Shown: positions 48,497 to 57,587 of the stretch, in pieces | How the letters are laid out: every line of letters starts with the position of its first letter | Position numbering within the stretch: position 1 is the stretch's first letter | NCBI GenBank assembly: GCA_910578455.1 | Contig: CAJTQA010000004.1 | Coordinates: 1-64,000 of the forward strand | Origin: an uncultured Dorea sp. | Lineage (GTDB): Bacteria; Bacillota; Clostridia; Lachnospirales; Lachnospiraceae | DNA length: 64,000 bases | Direction of reading: 5' to 3' | Translations under genes and position numbers: made by a program | The notes under the pieces: model-generated | What the model was told of the DNA's origin: nothing | Database searches by the model: none | The model's input: only the letters and a program-made list of their open reading frames with translations

Positions 48497-50482
48497 ATGA
48501 AAAAGCTGTTTTTTAAAAGCCTTAGAAAGAGCAGGGGAGATTTTGGGATTATCGTCTCCTGCGGGATATTTGTCATATCCATTATTTATATTACATCATT
48601 TATCTCAGACAGCCTGATTCAGCTTACAACTGGGTCGAGAGGCAGCGCTACGGCAGTATATGCGAATCTTGGGGTATTCATACTGACCTACGTCATATTA
48701 GGGGTGCTGATGGTGTTAATGACGATTGCCTATATACGGAAACGTTCTTATGAATATGCCATGTTTGACATCCTGGGCATGAAGAGAAAGCATAAGTTCC
48801 GCTTTATCGGCTGCGAATATGGAGCGGTCATTCTCTGTTCCCTGACGGGCGGAGCTGCTGTCGGGGCGGTTTTGAGCATACCGCTGCTGCCCCTCCTGCG
48901 GCATCTTCTTCATGACAACGCCCTTGCGGTAACGAGAAATCTGATTCCCCTGCGGCTTACGGTGATTGTGGGAATGGTAATGTTTGGGCTGATATTCGTA
49001 ATCTGTGATGAGCTGATCTCTTGCCTTGGCATGGAGGCGGTGCTGTCCATGGGAAAAAGGAGCGGGAAAAATTACCGTCCATCTGTCGTGCCGCTGATTA
49101 TAGGAAGTGCATTTGCCGTCCTGCCTTTTGCGTTTTTGTTCTCCTACTGGGGGAAGGTGAATAAGGCGATTCCGTCAACGCTTGTAAGCGTGGCGCTCCT
49201 TTGCCTTATGACGGCCCTTTGCGGCAGATGGCTCAGAAAAGTGAGAAAGCGCAGAGATTACCATAAAAGGGTTTTGTGGATGGATCAGTGGTATCACCGT
49301 TTTTATTATAATATGAATCTTTCTGTAGTTATGGCGGTGCTGATTTTCATTAATCTGTTTAATTTTGGGATTAAAATCTGCGACCATGTGCCTGTCCTGC
49401 CGGAGTCTTCCTGGCCGTATGATATTGTGTGGATGGCAAATGCCGGGGATGAGGAATTTCTTGACGGGCTTGCCGCGGCCTACGGCGTGAAGATTAAAAA
49501 ACAGCCCTGTATACGGGTGACGACACCGGATCTTGGGGAGCATATGGGAATCAGCGCGTCGGATTACGAGAACTGGACAAAGGAAAGAGTAGAGCTTTCA
49601 GGAAAGCAGATTTATGTTGTTTATCAGAGGAATCGGGAGGAAAGGAATCTTTTGGGGATTGACTACGGAGCGGGCCGCCCGAGGCTTTATATTGGAAGTG
49701 CGAGGAGGAATCTTTGGATAATGAGCCTTGCCGGGCTTATCGCCGGGGAGGAATTTAAGAAAGAATACCGGCTTGCGGGGGAGACGAACCGGGTGATGAC
49801 GGGGGTGTACCAGTCTCGGGGAATAGAAGACTGGCATGGCGATGTCTGGGAGCAGGTGATCGTCTTTTCTGATGAATATTACGAGCAGGTTAAAGACACG
49901 GCGGAGGGTGCTGATCTGGCAGTGATGATACACGTTCCCAAGGACTTCGCTGGGGATAAGTACAAAAGTCTTTATGAGGAAATATATGCTTATGCACAGG
50001 AACATTCCCAGGTGAATGAGCTGGATTATAGGAAAGGCAATAATATCATCTATGAAAAAACAGTGGAGATGGGGCAGAATCACCGGACTCAGATTCTAAG
50101 GCTTTCTTCTGCCGGAATCAATATTCTTATCCTTATGCTCTGTATCGTTTTCATTTTGTGGATTAAAGGAAAATATGATTACGCGGATATGAGATGGAAG
50201 TATCAGTTCTTGACTTTGGCGGGAATGGAGGAGGCAAAGCGCAGGGCGTGTATTAAAAAAGAGATGCTGCTTGCACCCATGGCCGCATTTATCGGAGGCG
50301 TTCCTACGGCTTTAATCTTTATTGCTGGGGATGTGTCGGAAAAGCATATGGGGGCGGGCTGGAACCTGCGCTATCTGTGGGAAATGCTTGGAATAGCCGG
50401 AGCGGCGGTACTGATACTTGTGACTGCGTCGGCAATATTTACACTGAGGATGTTAAAAAAGATTGAAAAGAACGGAGAGTAG
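48497..50482 (+). CDS. BceB-like ABC transporter permease (FtsX domains)
   Basis: A 661-residue permease with the ten-helix BceB/VraG layout: one helix at 17-38, three around 55-180, further pairs near 195-240 and 278-296, a large extracellular domain from about 300 to 530, then three helices at 535-655. Two FtsX domains are evident (GVLMVLMTIAYIRKRSYEYA; WIKGKYDYADMRWKYQFLTL). These transporters detoxify or sense peptide antibiotics acting on the cell wall. No BceRS-type two-component system lies nearby. GGGGAAAGAGG lies before ATG. The ATPase gene follows after 14 bases. Confidence 0.9.
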   Translation: MKKLFFKSLRKSRGDFGIIVSCGIFVISIIYITSFISDSLIQLTTGSRGSATAVYANLGVFILTYVILGVLMVLMTIAYIRKRSYEYAMFDILGMKRKHKFRFIGCEYGAVILCSLTGGAAVGAVLSIPLLPLLRHLLHDNALAVTRNLIPLRLTVIVGMVMFGLIFVICDELISCLGMEAVLSMGKRSGKNYRPSVVPLIIGSAFAVLPFAFLFSYWGKVNKAIPSTLVSVALLCLMTALCGRWLRKVRKRRDYHKRVLWMDQWYHRFYYNMNLSVVMAVLIFINLFNFGIKICDHVPVLPESSWPYDIVWMANAGDEEFLDGLAAAYGVKIKKQPCIRVTTPDLGEHMGISASDYENWTKERVELSGKQIYVVYQRNREERNLLGIDYGAGRPRLYIGSARRNLWIMSLAGLIAGEEFKKEYRLAGETNRVMTGVYQSRGIEDWHGDVWEQVIVFSDEYYEQVKDTAEGADLAVMIHVPKDFAGDKYKSLYEEIYAYAQEHSQVNELDYRKGNNIIYEKTVEMGQNHRTQILRLSSAGINILILMLCIVFILWIKGKYDYADMRWKYQFLTLAGMEEAKRRACIKKEMLLAPMAAFIGGVPTALIFIAGDVSEKHMGAGWNLRYLWEMLGIAGAAVLILVTASAIFTLRMLKKIEKNGE

Positions 50483-50496
50483 AGGGAGGCTAGGTG

Positions 50497-51267
50497 ATGG
50501 AAAAGAAACGTGCGCGCAGAATTTTAGAAGTGAAGGAGCTTGTCCGGAATTATTATACCGTCAATTCCGAGGGAGAAAAAATTGCCTGCCAGGTGTTGAA
50601 GGGCCTTTCATTTACGGTGGGAACGGGAGAATTTATCGGGATTATGGGCAGCTCCGGCTGCGGCAAGACTACGCTTTTGAAGACGCTTGGGATGATAGAT
50701 AAGCCGGATGGCGGAGAAGTCCGTTACAAAGGGGAGCCGACTACGAGGTTTTACGGGGATAAGCTTGCGAAGGTCCGCCGGGAAGAGCTGGCGTTTATCT
50801 TTCAGGACTTTTACCTGATGGACAGTCTGACGGTGGAGGAAAATATCATGCTGCCCCTGACGCTGAATGAGGAGGACGCGAACAAAAGCCGCCAGACCGC
50901 CAGGACGATAGCAGCGCAATTCGGCATCCGAAAACTCTTGGATAAAAAACCGTATGAACTGTCCGGCGGCGAAAAACAAAGGACTGCTATCTGCCGCGCC
51001 ATGGCGGCTGATCCGGAGCTTATCCTTGCCGATGAGCCTACCGGGAATCTGGATTCTAACTCATCAAGAGTTGTGATCAAATCTTTGGCGCATATCAATA
51101 AAGAGATGAAAAAGACGATTCTCTTAGTGACTCATGACCCGAAAGTGGCGAGCTACTGTAAAAAGATTATACTGCTGAAGGACGGGCAGATTATGGATGT
51201 GCTGAAAAAGGACGGGGAACAGAAGGAGTTTTATCAGAGGATATTGAGGAATATGGGGAGGATATAG
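50497..51267 (+). CDS. BceA-like ABC transporter ATP-binding protein
   Basis: A 256-residue ATPase of the MacB/LolD/BceA type. Walker A GSSGCGKTTLLKTL near 50, Q-loop FIFQDFYLMDSLTVEEN near 97, signature LSGGEKQRTAICRA near 153, Walker B LILADEPTGNLDSNS near 172-186, and switch His in LLVTHDPKVAS near 210. Powers the permease encoded just upstream. ATG at 50497 is preceded by GGGAGG; an in-frame GTG one codon earlier is possible. Confidence 0.95.
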   Translation: MEKKRARRILEVKELVRNYYTVNSEGEKIACQVLKGLSFTVGTGEFIGIMGSSGCGKTTLLKTLGMIDKPDGGEVRYKGEPTTRFYGDKLAKVRREELAFIFQDFYLMDSLTVEENIMLPLTLNEEDANKSRQTARTIAAQFGIRKLLDKKPYELSGGEKQRTAICRAMAADPELILADEPTGNLDSNSSRVVIKSLAHINKEMKKTILLVTHDPKVASYCKKIILLKDGQIMDVLKKDGEQKEFYQRILRNMGRI

Positions 51268-51285
51268 GCTTTGCGCCTATTCCTC

Positions 51286-52134
51286 CTAACTTCTGTATTG
51301 CGTCTCAAAAAGTTCTTTCAGTTCGCGGAAGCTTTCTTTAAATTTCGGAGAGATGGCAGAAGGGTTCCGGCGGATAATGTTAAGCGCGGTTTTAACTTTG
51401 CGCTCTTTCAGGTGCTCATGCAATGCTTTTTTGTAGGCCTGCCGCAGCGTCTCTCTTTTTTGAGACAATATCTCCCGATTCTCCCGGAGTTCTGACTCGA
51501 TTTCATGTATATGTTCGTGGATCCTTTCAGAACTTTGGGCGATATTTTCAGATACATTTTCCAACTTGTCCTCCAGGGAAGACAGCACGGCGCTGTGTTC
51601 TGCAAGTTCCTGCAGAAGTTCCCGGAAATCCAGGGCTGACTGTACGGACTTTGTAGTGTCTGCGGCAAATACGGCCACAAGGATCGTGCTTGTAAGGTTT
51701 GCGGTGCTTTCCGGTATCCTGAGCACGGCATTTTCGAACGGAAGGTGCAGTACCTTTACCATAAGCACTGAGAACACGCCCCAGCCAAGGGAGCAAAACA
51801 GGCAGATATGCCCGTTAAGGTTAAAGTGATTGCTGCTGTAATCCCAATATCTGACATGGAATATCCGCTCCATCGCCGCCCCGGTAAAGTATTCTAAGAC
51901 GGTTGCGCCTGCCATCCCGAACAGGAAGATGAGCGGGATGCTCTCCCGCACCGGAAGGGTGATCCAGAGGACTGTGATCGCCCCGAATCCGTAGATGGGG
52001 ATCAGGGGGCCGTATAAAAACCCGCGGTTAATCCACTGCCGCTTTATGGCAGAGACGTACAGACATTCCCAGATCCATCCGAGAAAACAGTATAAAAAGA
52101 AAAACAAGAGCCATTGTGCCTGTGAGTAATACAT
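51286..52134 (-). CDS. CmpB-type putative ABC-transporter membrane protein
   Basis: A 282-residue protein of the ABC_trans_CmpB family: FLYCFLGWIWECLYVSAIKR at the start, then RGFLYGPLIPIYGFGAITVL, EYFTGAAMERIF and the WDYSSNHFNLNGHICLFCSL block, with five membrane segments to about residue 165. The last 115 residues are a long coiled coil (LEDKLENVSENIAQSSERIH, ENREILSQKRETLRQAYKKA). Function unknown despite the name. It converges on the ABC transporter genes. Confidence 0.85.
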   Translation of the reverse strand: MYYSQAQWLLFFFLYCFLGWIWECLYVSAIKRQWINRGFLYGPLIPIYGFGAITVLWITLPVRESIPLIFLFGMAGATVLEYFTGAAMERIFHVRYWDYSSNHFNLNGHICLFCSLGWGVFSVLMVKVLHLPFENAVLRIPESTANLTSTILVAVFAADTTKSVQSALDFRELLQELAEHSAVLSSLEDKLENVSENIAQSSERIHEHIHEIESELRENREILSQKRETLRQAYKKALHEHLKERKVKTALNIIRRNPSAISPKFKESFRELKELFETQYRS

Positions 52135-52164
52135 GCTGAAACCGTTCCTTCCTGTTGAAAAACA

Positions 52165-52659
52165 CTATAAGTCTATATTTTTTTTATATTCCTTTAATAT
52201 CTTTTCTTTCCACAGATTGTACACATCTTCGTCTATTAGCTGTTTCTCATGCAAATCTTTCATTTTTTCCCATTCTTCAATGAAATCCCCCATTTCAGAA
52301 TCGCCGAAGATCAAGGCGCTTTTAGACTTCCCGGTAATTGAAAATTTGGCTTTCGGCATTATCTGTAAATAGGAATCCTCGATTAGAAACAATAACTGTA
52401 TGACGTCTGAAAAGTTCTTAGGCTTTTCATCGATTGCCATTTTTTCAGAAAGTCCGCAGAGCCAGTCTATTGAGATATGAAAGCTTTGGGAAATCCTTTT
52501 AGCAACAGCAATGGAAGGATTTTTCTGGTTATTCTCATAGGCGGACAATGCAGCGGCGGTTACACCGATCTTGTCCGCAAATTCTTTTTGGGTGATGTTT
52601 AAGCTGGTCCTTAGCTGCTTTAATCTGCTGGAAAATATTTGCAATTCAACGTTGTGCAT
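52165..52659 (-). CDS. XRE-family transcriptional regulator
   Basis: A 164-residue protein. Residues 10-68 are a Cro/C1 helix-turn-helix (LKQLRTSLNITQKEFADKIG, VTAAALSAYENNQKNPSIAV). The C-terminal 95 residues (SDVIQLLFLIEDSYLQIMPK onward) are of unknown fold, with a Trp/Glu-rich end. It is divergent from the unknown/sigma-factor pair, so is a candidate regulator of them. GGGAGC lies before ATG. Confidence 0.85.
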   Translation of the reverse strand: MHNVELQIFSSRLKQLRTSLNITQKEFADKIGVTAAALSAYENNQKNPSIAVAKRISQSFHISIDWLCGLSEKMAIDEKPKNFSDVIQLLFLIEDSYLQIMPKAKFSITGKSKSALIFGDSEMGDFIEEWEKMKDLHEKQLIDEDVYNLWKEKILKEYKKNIDL

Positions 52660-52819
52660 ATGATGCTCCCTTCAAGATTTGACTATATCATATCACTTCT
52701 CTGGTCATGAATCAATTAATATTAAGTAATATACTAAAAGATATAACATATAGATAATGGTTGTTGACAATGACAATAATATAGTTGATTTATAAACTAA
52801 ATTGAAAGGAGAAAACAGG

Positions 52820-53656
52820 ATGAAGGAAAAAACAAGACTGATGGAGCTGTTTGCAAAAACGGCAAAGGAGGCGGATGCATTTCGGGAGGCAAGACGAGAT
52901 ACGATGGCATCTGTAAAGCTGACAGACGAAGGAAAACGGGAGAGTATCGCAGAGGATCGGGAGACATTTATAAGCGCGGCAGAGAAGTACCAGGAGGATA
53001 TGCTTAAAATAGTCAATGACCGTGAGGCTGATTTTACAGCCTTTTACATGCGGGGGGCGAAATCGCGGATGTCTTCTGGCGATTATCAGGCAGCGCTGAG
53101 CGCCAATCTTGCCGCGCTCCGAATGGGGCATATAGGAAAGATTGAGCTTATGGCGATGCTTGAGATGTATGGAGAGGACAACAAAGATGACCTGGCGGTA
53201 AGCAGGATATATGAGGTCATGCGGGAAACCCGCAGCCCGTATTTTGACTTGATAGAGGACCGTATTACAGTTCAGAAACAGTTAAATGCCTTTGCAGGCA
53301 TCCGTAACATCATCAATTCAAAGATTAATATCGGGCTTGTGGATTTGCCGGGCTGGAATGCGGTTACAGGGAACAAAGAATACTTTTATTATGGCAGCGG
53401 ATACCATGCGATTGTTAATGAGCTAAACGAGGACTTGAGCCTTAACAGGCCAGATGCAACGCTGGGGAGGGCGGCAAATGCAAACGAGCGGAACAGAATG
53501 CACTATGGAGAAGGTTTTCAGAATAAGGGGCGTGATGACGGCGGCTCGGGAGATGAAACGGTGAAAGAGCATGATACAGTGATGATCCATAAAGGAACTT
53601 CCCCGGTACCAGTCAATCAGCTGACGGGCGGAAAAATTCCGAGGGAAACGGCGTAG
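52820..53656 (+). CDS. hypothetical protein upstream of sigma factor
   Basis: A 278-residue soluble protein with no domain I recognise. It is helical and charged at the start (EKTRLMELFAKTAKEADAFR), with a middle that reads like a helical-repeat segment (RGAKSRMSSGDYQAALSANL, AALRMGHIGKIELMAMLEMY), and a Gly/Asp-rich disordered C-terminus from about 215. No signal or membrane segments. AAAGGAG lies about nine bases before the ATG at 52820. It precedes a sigma-70-like gene by 45 bases, probably in one operon; a role as a sigma-linked regulator or phage-type morphogenesis protein is only speculation. Confidence 0.6.
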   Translation: MKEKTRLMELFAKTAKEADAFREARRDTMASVKLTDEGKRESIAEDRETFISAAEKYQEDMLKIVNDREADFTAFYMRGAKSRMSSGDYQAALSANLAALRMGHIGKIELMAMLEMYGEDNKDDLAVSRIYEVMRETRSPYFDLIEDRITVQKQLNAFAGIRNIINSKINIGLVDLPGWNAVTGNKEYFYYGSGYHAIVNELNEDLSLNRPDATLGRAANANERNRMHYGEGFQNKGRDDGGSGDETVKEHDTVMIHKGTSPVPVNQLTGGKIPRETA

Positions 53657-53701
53657 ACATGAGCGGTTTCAAGATGCTTTGCAAGAAAGGCGGTAAACGT
53701 T

Positions 53702-54574
53702 ATGACGAATGAGCAGTTGGCTGCACGGATTAAAGCCGGGGAGGATGAGGCCGGAAATATGCTTAAGCTCTGGCAGCAGACCGAGGGTTTCATCGCAAAG
53801 CTGGCTATGAAGTACCAGGGACGTGCGGAATTTGAGGATTTAAAGCAGGAGGGTTACATAGGGCTATGCGAGGCTGTAAGGCAGTACGCGCCTGACAGGG
53901 GCGTTCCGTTTCTTAACTATGCTGCCTTTTGGATCAGGCAGGCCATGAGGCGGTATGCAGACAATTGCTGCGGCGCTATACGGATTCCGGCGCATGTCAG
54001 GGAATGGGCGGGAAAATACAGCCGTGCAGTGAGAGAATACGAAAAAAAATATGGGCAGAGCCCGTCTGAGGAAACTCTATGCGCTCTCTTAGGCATCGGA
54101 CGAGAAAAACTGAAGGCGATACAGGAAGGCGCGAGGCTGGAGAGGGTTTCGAGCCTGAGTGAGCAAATGGGCGGGGAAGATGAGGAATTTACGCTGTATG
54201 ACACAATTGCGTCAGACGAAGATATGGAAGAAAATTCTATAAGGGAGCTGGATAACGAGGATATGAAACGCGAGCTGTGGATAGCGGTTGAGTGTTTGCC
54301 GGATAATCTCCCGGAGGCAGTTAAGCTGCGGTACAGAGGAGGCATGACGATGAGAGAAGTCGGTCAAATCCTGGGGGTGGGGGCTGAGAGGGCAAGGCAG
54401 ATAGAGAGCAGAGCAATCAGGAAACTGGGAAAACAGAGCCGGAATAAGAAGTTTCGGGTGTATTATGAACAGTATCTGGCGGCGGGCCCCGTGCATCATA
54501 TCGGAGTGCAAAGTTTTCAGAGAACGCACACAAGTGAAGTTGAGTGGGAAGTATTAAAAAGATTGGAGCAGTGA
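53702..54574 (+). CDS. sigma-70 family RNA polymerase sigma factor
   Basis: A 290-residue sigma factor. Region 2 spans about 28-90 (YQGRAEFEDLKQEGYIGLCE, NYAAFWIRQAMRRYADNCCG), region 3 about 95-150 (IRIPAHVREW, then YGQSPSEETLCALLG), and region 4 about 205-250 (LRYRGGMTMREVGQILGVGA, ERARQIESRAIRKL). Acidic region 1.1 is absent, so it is an alternative rather than housekeeping factor. The last 40 residues are an unusual extension. It forms an accessory module with the unknown gene upstream and the divergent XRE gene. AAGGCGG precedes ATG. Confidence 0.92.
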   Translation: MTNEQLAARIKAGEDEAGNMLKLWQQTEGFIAKLAMKYQGRAEFEDLKQEGYIGLCEAVRQYAPDRGVPFLNYAAFWIRQAMRRYADNCCGAIRIPAHVREWAGKYSRAVREYEKKYGQSPSEETLCALLGIGREKLKAIQEGARLERVSSLSEQMGGEDEEFTLYDTIASDEDMEENSIRELDNEDMKRELWIAVECLPDNLPEAVKLRYRGGMTMREVGQILGVGAERARQIESRAIRKLGKQSRNKKFRVYYEQYLAAGPVHHIGVQSFQRTHTSEVEWEVLKRLEQ

Positions 54575-54605
54575 GAATAGCATCGTTTCAGCATCCATAA
54601 GACAG

Positions 54606-54642
54606 CGAAATCCCCGCAGCCTTTCGGTATGCGGGGATTTCG
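54606..54642 (+). terminator. terminator after the sigma-factor gene
   Basis: CGAAATCCCCGCA (54606-54618) pairs perfectly with TGCGGGGATTTCG (54630-54642), 13 bp; the following TCGTTGTT is a modest T-run. Confidence 0.8.
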
Positions 54643-54717
54643 TCGTTGTTATAGTTATCTAAAAGGAATGAGAGTAAAGTGCTGTACGATATTTCGTATA
54701 CACTTTTATGAGGGGGA

Positions 54718-54745
54718 GATAGTGATAAGTTGCTTATCAACTATC
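54718..54745 (+). promoter_or_regulatory. inverted repeat in the leader gap before the AcoX-like gene
   Basis: GATAGTGATAAG (54718-54729) faces CTTATCAACTATC (54733-54745) across three bases, one base bulged. No T-run follows. I saw no glycine-riboswitch consensus in 54643-54911, though the downstream genes encode glycine dehydrogenase. Confidence 0.45.
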
Positions 54746-54837
54746 TGACATTCATTATAAAGAGTAAATGTGTCCAAAGTATGTTAATTTTCTAAAAGAA
54801 AACGGTATTTTATTAAGGATAGCTTAAGAAAAAGTAA

Positions 54838-54866
54838 TTGAAATCCAAAGATTCTCCGTGTAAGAT
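54838..54866 (+). promoter_or_regulatory. promoter of the acoX-gcvPA-gcvPB operon
   Basis: TTGAAA (54838-54843), 17 bp, TAAGAT (54861-54866), about 45 bases before the first start codon. Confidence 0.6.
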
Positions 54867-54911
54867 GGAGATAGGAGATGAGGCGGCGAAACGGCTGCGC
54901 CTGGAGGCAGT

Positions 54912-56048
54912 ATGAAGAGAATCGGTTTTATCGTAAACCCGGTGGCGGGAATCGGCGGAAGGGTCGGGCTTAAGGGGTCTGACGGGGCGGAGACGCTGAA
55001 AAGGGCATTAGAGCTTGGGGGTGTTCTTGAGAGCGGGGAGAAAGCGCTTATAGCTATGCGGGTTTTAAGGGCAGGGGAGGAGTTGGCGGAGATCTATACC
55101 TGTCCGGGAGATATGGGGGAGAGTGTCTGCAGGGCGGCAGGGCTTAACTGCAAAGTGATAGATGGCATAGAAACATATGACAAAGGAGCAGGAACAGCTA
55201 CATCGCCGGAAGATACTGCTCGTGCGGCGAAAATGTTCTGCGGGCTTGGAGTTGATCTGATTCTCTTTGCGGGGGGCGACGGCACAGCGCGCGATATTCT
55301 GGATGCAGTGGGAGAATCGGCAGCGGTGCTTGGGATTCCCGCGGGGTGCAAGATCCACTCGGGAGTGTTCGCGCTGAACCCGAGGAGGGCGGGCGAGCTG
55401 GCGTTGAGATATATGCAGGGGAAGGTTCGCAGGACGAAAGAGGCGGAAGTGATGGATATTGACGAGGAGCAGTTCCGCCGGGGAAGGGTGCAGTCAAGGC
55501 TTTACGGGTATCTGAAGATTCCTGATGATGTCCGGCTGGTGCAGAATTTAAAAAGCGGTAGCAGAGTGGGCGGGCAGGACGGCGCAGAGGGCCTTTCTGC
55601 GTATATGGCGGATATATGGGAGAGCGACGTTCTTTATATAATCGGCGGCGGTTCTACGACAGCGCACATTATGAATCGGATGCATCTGCCCGGCACTTTG
55701 CTTGGCGTTGACCTTGTGTATGGCGGCCGGGTGATTGGGGCGGACTGTACGGAGCGGGAGATTCTTAAGGCGGTCTCAGAGTACGGCAAAGCGAAGATTC
55801 TTGTCACGGTCATCGGCGGACAGGGGTATATTTTCGGACGGGGCAACCAGCAGATCAGCGCGGAGGTCATAAGGCGCGTGGGGAGGGAGAATATCATAGT
55901 GGCGGCGGCCGAGGAGAAGATGCTTGCGCTTTTCGGAAAGACCCTGTATGCAGATACAGGGGATGAGGAAGTGAACCGGTACTTGCACGGGTACATGCGC
56001 GTGATTACCGGATACGGCCAATATACGGTGATGAAGGTGTCGGACTAA
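54912..56048 (+). CDS. AcoX-like ATP-NAD kinase family protein
   Basis: A 378-residue protein of the ATP-NAD kinase superfamily. FIVNPVAGIGGRVGLKGSDG at the N-terminus and VDLILFAGGDGTARDILDAV near 110-130 are the hallmarks (GGDGT binds the nucleotide), and IPAGCKIHSGVFA near 143 is the second block. The longer AcoX-type members are found beside dehydrogenase complexes and their substrate is not established. Placed 51 bases before gcvPA, it may serve the cofactor supply or regulation of the glycine dehydrogenase. CTGGAGG precedes ATG. Confidence 0.85.
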   Translation: MKRIGFIVNPVAGIGGRVGLKGSDGAETLKRALELGGVLESGEKALIAMRVLRAGEELAEIYTCPGDMGESVCRAAGLNCKVIDGIETYDKGAGTATSPEDTARAAKMFCGLGVDLILFAGGDGTARDILDAVGESAAVLGIPAGCKIHSGVFALNPRRAGELALRYMQGKVRRTKEAEVMDIDEEQFRRGRVQSRLYGYLKIPDDVRLVQNLKSGSRVGGQDGAEGLSAYMADIWESDVLYIIGGGSTTAHIMNRMHLPGTLLGVDLVYGGRVIGADCTEREILKAVSEYGKAKILVTVIGGQGYIFGRGNQQISAEVIRRVGRENIIVAAAEEKMLALFGKTLYADTGDEEVNRYLHGYMRVITGYGQYTVMKVSD

Positions 56049-56099
56049 GCATATTTTCCGAACAGATATAGATATTAAAAGTAGAGGAGGAAGGAAACC

Positions 56100-57587
56100 A
56101 TGGAGAAATCTTTTGTGCATCCTTATATGCCGAACAGCGTTCCGGAAATCAGGCAGCAGCTGCTTGACGAGCTGGGAGTGAAGGATGTGAAGGAAATTTA
56201 CGGCAGCATTATCCCGGAGGAGCTGCTCTATAAGGAAAGGCTTGACCTGCCGGAGCCGATACGCAGCGAGTATGAGCTGAAAAGGCATATGACAGGGCTT
56301 TTGAACAAAAATATCTCGACGGAGGAGTATACAAGTTTTCTGGGGGCGGGGTGCTATAAGCACCAGGTTCCGGCGGTGTGCGACGAGATTAACATGAGAG
56401 GAGAATTTTTGACGGCTTACTGCGGCGATACTTACTCAGACCATGGGAAAATGCAGGCGATTTTCGAGTATGCCAGCATGATGGGAGAGCTTTTGGACGC
56501 AGACGTAGTGAGCTATACGACCTATGACGCGGGTCAGTCGGTGTGCTCGGCTTTCCGCATGGCGGTTCGCTTGCAGGATTCTTCGGGGAAAAATGGAGAG
56601 AAGGAGAAAAATGTAATTTTGGTGCCGGATACGATGAATCCGGAGATTTACAGCCAGGCGGTTTCTTATTGCAGGAATGTATCGGAGATTGTAAAGGCAG
56701 GGCATGACGAAGAGTCCGGGCTGATGGATCTGAAAGAGCTTGAAGGGCGGCTTAAAGAGGGAAATGTGGCGGCGGTATTTTACGAAAATCCGTCTTACCT
56801 TGGATTTTTTGAGCCCCAGGCGGAAGAAATCGCCAGGCTGGCGCACCGGTACGGCGCTGTCTGCATCGCCCAGCCCCAGGTCTCTGCTCTTGGCATCATG
56901 GAAAGTCCGATGAACCTTGGGGCGGATATCGTATGCGGCGACATCCAGCCGCTGGGGATGCATATGCAGTACGGCGGCGGGCAGGCGGGATTTATCGCCA
57001 GCCATCAAAAGCTGGAATATATGGAGCAGTTCCCGACTTATATGTATGGCATCGCAAAGACGGATAAAGAGGACACTTACGGCTGGGGCAGGGCTATGAA
57101 TTACCGCTGTTCCCACGGGAGCCGCGAGAAGGCCAATGAATATTTCGGTACGGAGACAGGGCTTTGGGGCATCACGGCGGGCGTGTATCTTGCAAGCATG
57201 GGGCCTCAGGGGATGTACGAGCTTGGGGAGGCGATTATCCAGAACCTTAAGTATCTTACCGTACGGCTGAATGAGATTGAAGGTGTGCGGGCAAATCCCT
57301 TTGGCGGCAGCAATTTTCAGGAGGTGCTTGTTGATTTTTCGGAAACCGGAAAGAGCGTTGCTGACATAAATAAAAAATTATTTGAATACGGGATTTTCGG
57401 AGGCAAGGATGTGAGCCGGGAATTTCCGTGGCTTGGGGTATGCGGGCTTTACTGCGTGTCAGAGCTGACAACTCAGGCACAGATGGATGCGCTTATTGAT
57501 GCGATCCGGCAGATTGCGGCCGGGAAGTCTGATGTTTCGGACAAAGATTCGCAGGTTTCGAAGGAGGTGCAGGCATGGGATATGTGA
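56100..57587 (+). CDS. gcvPA: glycine dehydrogenase (aminomethyl-transferring) subunit 1
   Basis: A 495-residue GcvPA, the N-terminal half of P-protein in organisms with a split enzyme. HPYMPNSVPEIRQQLLDELG near 6 and FLGAGCYKHQVPAVCDEI near 80 are typical; YDAGQSVCSAFRMAVRL and the central AYCGDTYSDHG block fit the PLP-fold. With GcvPB it decarboxylates glycine onto lipoyl-H-protein. About 45-50 residues longer than I expect, ending in a charged tail that overlaps the gcvPB start by 13 bases. GAGGAGGAAGG precedes ATG. Confidence 0.92.
   Translation: MEKSFVHPYMPNSVPEIRQQLLDELGVKDVKEIYGSIIPEELLYKERLDLPEPIRSEYELKRHMTGLLNKNISTEEYTSFLGAGCYKHQVPAVCDEINMRGEFLTAYCGDTYSDHGKMQAIFEYASMMGELLDADVVSYTTYDAGQSVCSAFRMAVRLQDSSGKNGEKEKNVILVPDTMNPEIYSQAVSYCRNVSEIVKAGHDEESGLMDLKELEGRLKEGNVAAVFYENPSYLGFFEPQAEEIARLAHRYGAVCIAQPQVSALGIMESPMNLGADIVCGDIQPLGMHMQYGGGQAGFIASHQKLEYMEQFPTYMYGIAKTDKEDTYGWGRAMNYRCSHGSREKANEYFGTETGLWGITAGVYLASMGPQGMYELGEAIIQNLKYLTVRLNEIEGVRANPFGGSNFQEVLVDFSETGKSVADINKKLFEYGIFGGKDVSREFPWLGVCGLYCVSELTTQAQMDALIDAIRQIAAGKSDVSDKDSQVSKEVQAWDM

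Noticed and set aside
54643..54911. Possible glycine riboswitch upstream of the gcvPA/gcvPB operon
   Set aside because: The gap has an inverted repeat and a promoter but none of the conserved glycine-aptamer blocks that I could recognise, and the promoter leaves only about 40 bases of leader.
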